Shown here: positions 57,970-64,000 of the stretch, one piece after another
Position numbering within the stretch: the first letter of the stretch is position 1
Layout: each line of letters starts with the position of its first letter
Assembly: GCA_030248215.1 (NCBI GenBank)
Contig: JASANG010000238.1
Span: forward strand, 153,251-217,250
Direction of reading: 5' to 3'
DNA from: Enoplolaimus lenunculus
Lineage: Eukaryota > Nematoda > Enoplea > Enoplida > Thoracostomopsidae
DNA: 64,000 nucleotides
Made by a program: the position numbers and the translations under genes
Notes under the pieces: generated by a model
What the model was told of the DNA's origin: nothing
Databases searched by the model: none
What the model saw: only the letters and a program-made list of their open reading frames with translations

Positions 57970-58532
57970 TGTCGGGCAGGGGTCCTGTGGTTGCCCTACA
58001 ACCACGCGGACAGATATCAGCCAGAATTATGGCTGTAGGACGATATCGTAGTGAAAACAGTAGTTTGGCCTTAGAAATAGCGCTTTATAATGACGTTTTA
58101 GTGTATACGCGAAATTGCGTATTTTCTGCTGCAACAAGTGCAACTTCTGTGTAATCGGCATAATTGCGAAGAGTGTGTTACGATTAGTTCTCTTTGGGCA
58201 AAATTGCCTTGAAAATACTGGATTTGGACTGTTTCTAACCGGATTTGACCTGGAATTTGGATTTTCACCCGATTTTGACATAATTTTGAGTTATCCCAAA
58301 ATTTCGTAAAATTGAGCATTTCGTCAGTGAAATTAGCATTGCCGACCTTTATATTGTGTACGCTGCCGTATGATTTGTTCTGTTACTTGTATTAAACCTA
58401 CAAAACCCGGTGTTAACACTCCAGAACGTACTAACCCGAATCAAATCACTTAGAAGTACATGAGTCAAGAACCTATAGTTTTCGGATATTTTAGCCTCAA
58501 ACAAGGCCAAATTGCGAAGTCCAAAGCTTACA
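57970..58532 (+). mobile_element. Solo LTR, short copy (LTR copy 1)
   Basis: It starts TGTCGGGCAGG and ends GCTTACA (TG...CA ends), flanked by a five-base direct repeat GTCTC on both sides (57965-57969 and 58533-58537). It matches the two other LTR copies nearby but is shorter. No internal region follows, so it is a fossil solo LTR of an unplaced LTR-retroelement family. Confidence 0.7.
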
Positions 58533-58539
58533 GTCTCAC

Positions 58540-59538
58540 TGTCGGGCAGGGGTCCTGTGGTTGCCCTGCAACCACAGTTCCCCCGCCCTCAGTTACCGCG
58601 GGCAATGTTTATGTCCTCCCGTTGGCCTCTAATGCCTGCAAACCCGCTTTTATGCGACATTACCGTCGTTTTGTATTTGTTAGAGTTAAGTCCATTTTAG
58701 TAGTTTATGAATGTGCCGTTATCTCGCCTTATATTGTGCCTATATTCGTTATTTCTTATATTCCGGTTATTTTTGCTCGCGCATTCCATTTTTCTATTCA
58801 AAACTCTTAAATTCCCCAAAGATCTCCCCAATATTCCCCAACTTTTTTTCTGCCAATTTTTCGAGACTTATCCTTGAGTTTTTGGCCTAAATAATTACTT
58901 ATAACGTAGCCAGCTAGTTGGAGCGAATTCGGACATTTTTCAGAGAAGACATTTTTACGTGTATTACGGATATTGCGTGTATTGCGAGTTTGGTTGAGAT
59001 TTTGATAATTCTAGCGAAATCGAGCCGAATTGACGGCTATTTACCGATTTTTAGCGAGAGTACTGCTCTAGTATCCGGAAATAGGCGTATTTTGGTTGTA
59101 CTGTGGAAATTGCGGAAATTGCGTGTTTTGTGTTGCAAATCGTGCAACTACGGGTTCGGCGGCTTGTATACTGTTATTTCTGCCGCGCGGTAATTGTTTG
59201 AGTAGAATTATAAAGGATTCGCTGCTAGTTGGACCGTTTCTACCCGGATTTGGTGTAAAACTCGGATTCTCGCCCGGTTTTGACATAATTTCGAGTTATC
59301 CCGAAATTTCGTAAAATTGCGGATTTCGCGAGTCAAGTTAGCATCGCCGACGTTTATATTGTGTACGCTGCCGTATTATTTGTTCTGTTACTTGTATTAA
59401 ACCTGCAAAACTCGGTGTTAACACTCCAGAGCGTACTAACCCCGAATCAGATCACTTAGAATTGCATGAGTCAAAAACCTACAATTTTCGGATATTTTAG
59501 CCTCGAACAGGGTCGAATAGCGAAGTCCAGAGCTTACA
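58540..59538 (+). mobile_element. Solo LTR, long copy (LTR copy 2)
   Basis: A 999-bp copy with TGTCGGG...GCTTACA ends and a five-base target duplication CTCAC (58535-58539 and 59539-59543). It inserted right beside copy 1, its target overlapping copy 1's right flank. Near its 5' end CTGTGGTTG and CAACCACAG form a perfect nine-pair hairpin around a five-base loop (58555-58577). It is a fossil with no coding capacity. Confidence 0.75.
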
Positions 59539-60700
59539 CTCACATGCTTAAACAGAACGACGGCTCTCCGCAGACGTTGTCGAAGCAAACCAAACCCTGA
59601 AATCCATGCGAAACAAAAATTGAAAACCACAACTTCGTTATAAATCGCCTTTACAACAATTCAAAAAAATATCTGCATAAAAACACTGGAACTTTGAAGG
59701 CGATGTTTGAAGTCATTCATATATTAAATTTCACTGCTGTTTAAAATCACTAGCTACGTGAACAAAAATGCATGTTATAAACAAACCAACGGTATCACTA
59801 CGTTGCACATATAAGTTTTTCAGCACTGATTTGTGAAAGTTGAACTAAACACAAGTCCACAGTGGGACGGGTTCCAAATTTCTGACAAAAATTGAGTGCA
59901 GACAGAAATGTAAGCTTTTGACTCATTCGGAGCAGCGATTTTGCAAAAGCAGTGGAAATCTTGCCAAAATACAAAACGTGAGTCATAAAATCGTTGCAAT
60001 CTCAAAGTGTCCGCTGGCCAGCGTCCCGTACGCCCCATTGGTGCGTAAATCAGACTCGACTAATACATCTTATGGTTCGATAATTGTGGGAGTTAATGTT
60101 TTGTGCAAAAATTGTACCGCGTATATTTGGAATTTTAAGCGCATGCTGTAAGGGGTTTGGAAGCTCCCTTGGATTTGATTTGTGCTTGTAGATTCGAATT
60201 TGATGTACAAGCGGATTTGTATTTTATTTAGAACAGTGTGAAGCCTTCACTTATGGAGAGTAAAACACGCCAGAGTGTCTGTTTTTGGAAAGCAAAAGAC
60301 AGAAGGCAAGTAAAGGTGTTGCAATAGTTTTGATTACATCAGATTTTGCCTTCGCGGTTTTGATTGAGTTCTGGAATTATTGGTTTTACGTTACTATTAA
60401 CCTACGTTTTGAAAAACAGCTGTGGAATCTACACCACATTTCATCCGCAGCATTAGCTTTGTTTTTCATACTGGATAATAACTAAGCTAGGACAAGTCGT
60501 TTGTATTCACTGAGAGGTTTTAATATTTTAATGTCAAGGTTATACTTAAATACTTGATTATCTTCTTAACTAGTAAACGTGTTATCAAAACTGTTCTGTC
60601 ACAAGTTATCTACGTGTTAAAACGCATGCTGAGTATGGTGGGGCTTAAACTGGTTGGTCAACATGCCAAATCCCCTGCACTTTTATTAATCGTTGATAAA
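59539..60700. other. Spacer between inverted LTR copies
   Basis: About 1.16 kb without recognised gene or repeat. Short open frames at 59820-60038 (minus) and 59918-60151 (plus) overlap one another and have no recognised homology. Confidence 0.4.
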
Positions 60701-61678
60701 TGTAAGCTCTGGACTTCGCTATTCGGCCCTGTTTGAGGCTAAAATATCCGAAAACTGTAGATTTTTGACTCATGCAATTCTAAGTGATCTGATTCGGGGT
60801 TAGTACGCTCTGGAGTGTTAACACCGAGTTTTATAGGTTTAATACAAGTAACAGAACAAATAATATGGCAACGTGCACAAAATAAACGTCGGCGATGCTA
60901 ATTTGACTCACGAAATCCGCAATTTTACGAAATTTCGGGATAACTCGAGATTATGTCAAAACCGGGCGGAAATCCGAGTTTTACGTCAAATCCGTGATTA
61001 AATTGGCCAGCAATCGTAAAATTACCGCAATTCTTCGCAAACGAACAACTATATAACAGCAATGGCGCTCTATAACTCGCCGGGACCGTAGTTGCACAAT
61101 TTGCAACACAAAACACGTAATTCTTACAAACTACCGTTTTCGAGGCCCAAACACAGTAATTCCGCTAATACGCAAATCCAAGCCGTAATTCTGGCTAAAA
61201 CTACCGAATTCCGTATAATTCCGTTCAATTCTGCTACCACACGCAATTTCTACACTACTTGTATAATGTCTGATAACCGAAAATGTCCGAATGCGCACTA
61301 AAAACTAGCTAAGCCAATAGAATGATTATTTAGCCGGAAAACTCAAGGGGTAGCTCGAAAAATTGGCAGAAATAAGTTGGGGAATTTTGGGGAGATTTTT
61401 GGTAAATTTAAAGGTTTTGAATAGGAAAATAGAATGCGCGAGCAAAAATAACCCAGAATATAAGAAATAACGAATACAGGCACAATATAAGGCAAAATAA
61501 CGGCACATTCATAAACTACTAAAATCGACTTAACTCAAACAGACACAAAGCGACGGTAATGTCGCATAAAAGCGGGTTTGCAAGCATTAGAGGCCACGGG
61601 AGGACATAAACAGAGCCCGCGGCAATCGAGGGCGGGGGAACTGTGGTTGCAGGGCAACCACAGGACCCCTGCCCGACA
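60701..61678 (-). mobile_element. Inverted LTR copy (LTR copy 3)
   Basis: A 978-bp copy of the same LTR in opposite orientation, with both ends present but no matching flanking duplication (ATAAA versus ACCGG). It may be one end of a longer, degraded element extending to the right, or the product of recombination. Together with copy 2 it makes a nearly 1-kb inverted repeat around 59539-60700. Confidence 0.65.
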
Positions 61679-62388
61679 ACCGGGGGACTCATTTTTATGC
61701 CGTCCCATGGCATAATGCTGCAAAAGAACGCTAAAACACATATTTTTACATCGAAATAACAGTAAAATACACAAAATTAAGGCGGTTATTTGGTGTTGAG
61801 CGTCATTTTGGAATGTTTTTAAAGCACAACATGGCGATTATTTGCATAAAATGTCTGTATCACTGCCAATAAACTCGTAATTATTCATGTTTTCAGCTCG
61901 TGACGTTGGTGATGGCGCAAAATAAGGTTGGTTTGGCAGGAAAAAATGTCTTTGGCGGTTAAAAATAGAGTTAAAATGCACCAAAAAGTCCTGAGATTCG
62001 GTTAAAATACAGTTTTGTAGACGTAAAAAGCACCAAAAATGACGATTTTAATGTTGAATACCCCATTTTGAAGCCTGACGACCCACATTAGAGGCCTGAA
62101 ACCCTGATACCCAATACAGTTTGACAGTTATACTACTATTTGAGCACCTGATGACCCAATTTGAGTCCAAAATACCTGAATAATACCTTGAATTCGAGTT
62201 GATGGTGCTATAAAAGGCGTAAATTTGCCTGAATACTTTAAGTTTTTAATGTTTTTTTCATTTCTTCTGATGTTGTATAACGTAACAGACGGCCGTTTGC
62301 CTCCGATATAATGCGTCGATACCACAATAACGCGAATAGTTGACAAATAAATGCTGTTGAACAATGTAACAAATTGCGAATACAGTAA

Positions 62389-62720
62389 TTATAATGCAGT
62401 TGAACATAACGAACGTTTGAATACGAGTATTAATAACGCAAGTGACCATAATAAGTGACGAATAATAACGAACCATAATGCTGTTGACCATAATACTTGT
62501 TGAATACGGTAATAATAACGTTGTTGAACACAATACTTGTTGAATGCGACGAATAATATGCTGCTGAACAGACCGAATCGTAATATGACCAGTAATAAGT
62601 GACAAATAACATACGTTGACATAGTCATTGACAGTAATACAGTACATAAGGACGTTGAACATACCATACGCAAACCATAGTGACGATAATGACGCTGAGA
62701 ATCAAATGACGATCATAACA
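62389..62720. repeat. Degenerate minisatellite
   Basis: Repeated words GTTGAACATAA, TGTTGAATACG, CAGTAATAATG and GTGACCATAATA in changing order and spacing. It is simple in composition, and its open frames on the minus strand are by-products. Confidence 0.6.
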
Positions 62721-63042
62721 ATGGCATTGAACATAACATACGACATAATATACGACATAATAATATGACATAACAATATACAAGACGCAATTGAACATTT
62801 TTGCACATTATATTTGTGAATACACGAAGCTGACGCTGTGAATCGAACAAAAGCGCAATTTGTTGCTAAAAAAACCGAGCGACCCAGACCAAAAATTGAG
62901 TTTGAATTATTGAAAAACGGCGAATTGTCGCCAGCGTGCGAATTTTGACAACAGGATTGAACGAACGGTTGGCCCAATTTGAAATTTTGAACACCAATTG
63001 AATGTTTGATTGACCTGAAACTTACCAATTTGCACGCGAAAA

Positions 63043-63768
63043 CTACCTGAAATAGTGCGGAACGCATATGGTTATAACATACAGTTTATACAATACGATA
63101 CATGGTGTGTGAGCGCTTATGTATTGGGCGTAAATTTGCCCCAAGTTTAGTGTGTTACATACCGCAGGGCGTAAATTTGCCCGACAACCGAAGTTAAACA
63201 AGAATCCAGGGCGTAACTTTGCCCGTCTACTGCCGTAATAAGTCTTAAATCGAGGTGCCGTCACAAATCGAGATTTTTCAAGTCCGTGAATGTGTAATAT
63301 GTATGTTAGGGCGTTATTTAACCCATTAGTGAGACAAGTTTTTATTTTGTTATTCGTCATTGTTTGTAGTTGTTGGTTAACAAAATCACCGGGGAGCTTC
63401 TGCCTGGCTTTTTTTCTGAATACGTCGTAATGCATGATCCCTTCGATGTCACTATCGCGATTCTTAGTTCTGAAATTCAGTAATAAGACCTTGTATGGTT
63501 CTAACATATCGGCATGTTTGCAGTTGACGACAAAACGTTGGCGCAATTTTTCTCGACCTAAAAAGTCTGGTATAGGGGATGTTGTATTTGCGTATTGAGC
63601 GGGATGATCCACTGGTATGGAAACAAACGAGAATTGGTTGGGCTGGGGTTGCGTTTCACCGTTGGGTTGTTGTTCAGCGATGTCGATAACTACGTAATAA
63701 CTCGCACCACTGACGATTACACAAACGCTAACACAAACTGCAATATAGTAATATAGCGCAAACAACAT
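63043..63768 (-). CDS. Unassigned 241-codon open frame with a hydrophobic N-terminus
   Basis: This is the longest open frame in the window. It starts with a signal-anchor-like segment (LYYYIAVCVSVCVIVSGASY), followed by a hydrophilic region (PNQFSFVSIPVDHPAQY, KHADMLEPYKVLLLNFRTK). The last third overlaps a set of repeated palindromes (63126-63224) and probably is not conserved protein. It lies on the same strand as, and upstream of, the LTR copy at 60701-61678, so it may be the inside of an old LTR element or an unrelated host exon. No family is recognised. Confidence 0.3.
   Translation of the reverse strand: MLFALYYYIAVCVSVCVIVSGASYYVVIDIAEQQPNGETQPQPNQFSFVSIPVDHPAQYANTTSPIPDFLGREKLRQRFVVNCKHADMLEPYKVLLLNFRTKNRDSDIEGIMHYDVFRKKARQKLPGDFVNQQLQTMTNNKIKTCLTNGLNNALTYILHIHGLEKSRFVTAPRFKTYYGSRRAKLRPGFLFNFGCRANLRPAVCNTLNLGQIYAQYISAHTPCIVLYKLYVITICVPHYFR
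63126..63224. repeat. Repeated 16-bp palindrome GGGCGTAAATTTGCCC
   Basis: Copies at 63126-63141, 63167-63182 and (one central change) 63209-63224, about 41 bases apart. A related copy with paired end changes, AGGCGTAAATTTGCCT, is at 62215-62230. Confidence 0.75.
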
Positions 63769-64000
63769 AATAAACAGGTTTTTAACAGGGGATAAGTTCG
63801 GCCAGGTACATCTATTTATCTTTTTACGGTAGGTTGGTCGAGGTTACAATGCTTATTTATCCATATCAACTCCCCCCGCAACTTATAGCCAGAACTAACA
63901 TTTCGCGTTTTGTGTGACATGGATTTTGGTTACAAAATGGATGTTTACTGTAGAATTTTGCCCGCGGTACTGATGTTATAACCGCCGGTGATTTGGTTTT

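Noticed and set aside
62258-62673. Minus-strand frames of 60-134 codons
   Set aside because: They are translations of a degenerate minisatellite and are rich in repeated words.

Overview
The window is AT-rich eukaryotic DNA with spliced genes, long repeat-filled introns and many small non-autonomous transposons. The host is an animal with cilia: the left 27.7 kb is most of an intraflagellar-transport gene, WDR19 (IFT144). Degenerate runs of TTAGGC, the nematode-type telomere motif, and a short divergent ionotropic-receptor gene make a nematode, perhaps an enoplean with large introns, a reasonable but low-confidence guess.

Layout. Positions 1-27709 (minus strand) carry the 5' part of WDR19 as 23 exons with consistent splice phases, about 740 codons, running off the left edge. 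Its roughly 6.9-kb intron at 8166-15027 holds a whole three-exon ionotropic-receptor-like gene on the opposite strand (11247-14786). From 27.7 to 34.8 kb there are weak terminal-exon candidates on the minus strand, a GC-rich block of unknown origin (29.88-32.5 kb) and a Harbinger-type MITE. An unrecognised four-exon minus-strand gene model covers 34807-38162. From 38 to 54 kb the sequence is mostly repeats, with one isolated start exon (46270-46308, minus) and one membrane-anchor terminal exon with a neurexin-like tail (48696-48902, plus). A complete two-exon G-protein gamma subunit gene lies at 54410-57108 (minus), with a hAT transposon relic in its intron. The right end (57-64 kb) holds tRNA-derived SINE pieces, three copies of an LTR (two are solo LTRs with target-site duplications), a degenerate minisatellite, a set of palindromes and an unassigned 241-codon reading frame.

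Repeats dominate the non-coding part: a roughly 445-bp TA-flanked MITE (eight copies), a TWA-flanked Harbinger-like MITE studded with the palindrome TCATATGA (two copies), two hAT-like MITE families, a tRNA-like SINE, a family ending in TTAGGC-like arrays, a roughly 38-bp hairpin repeat and several local tandem duplications. The most unusual non-coding signal is an array of four evenly spaced hairpins in WDR19 intron 2 (26194-26338), whose stems change length and base pairs while staying paired.

Functionally, WDR19 (cilium), a G gamma subunit and an ionotropic receptor would fit sensory signalling, but their proximity need not mean co-regulation. Family assignments rest on sequence recognition from memory; no database search was run.
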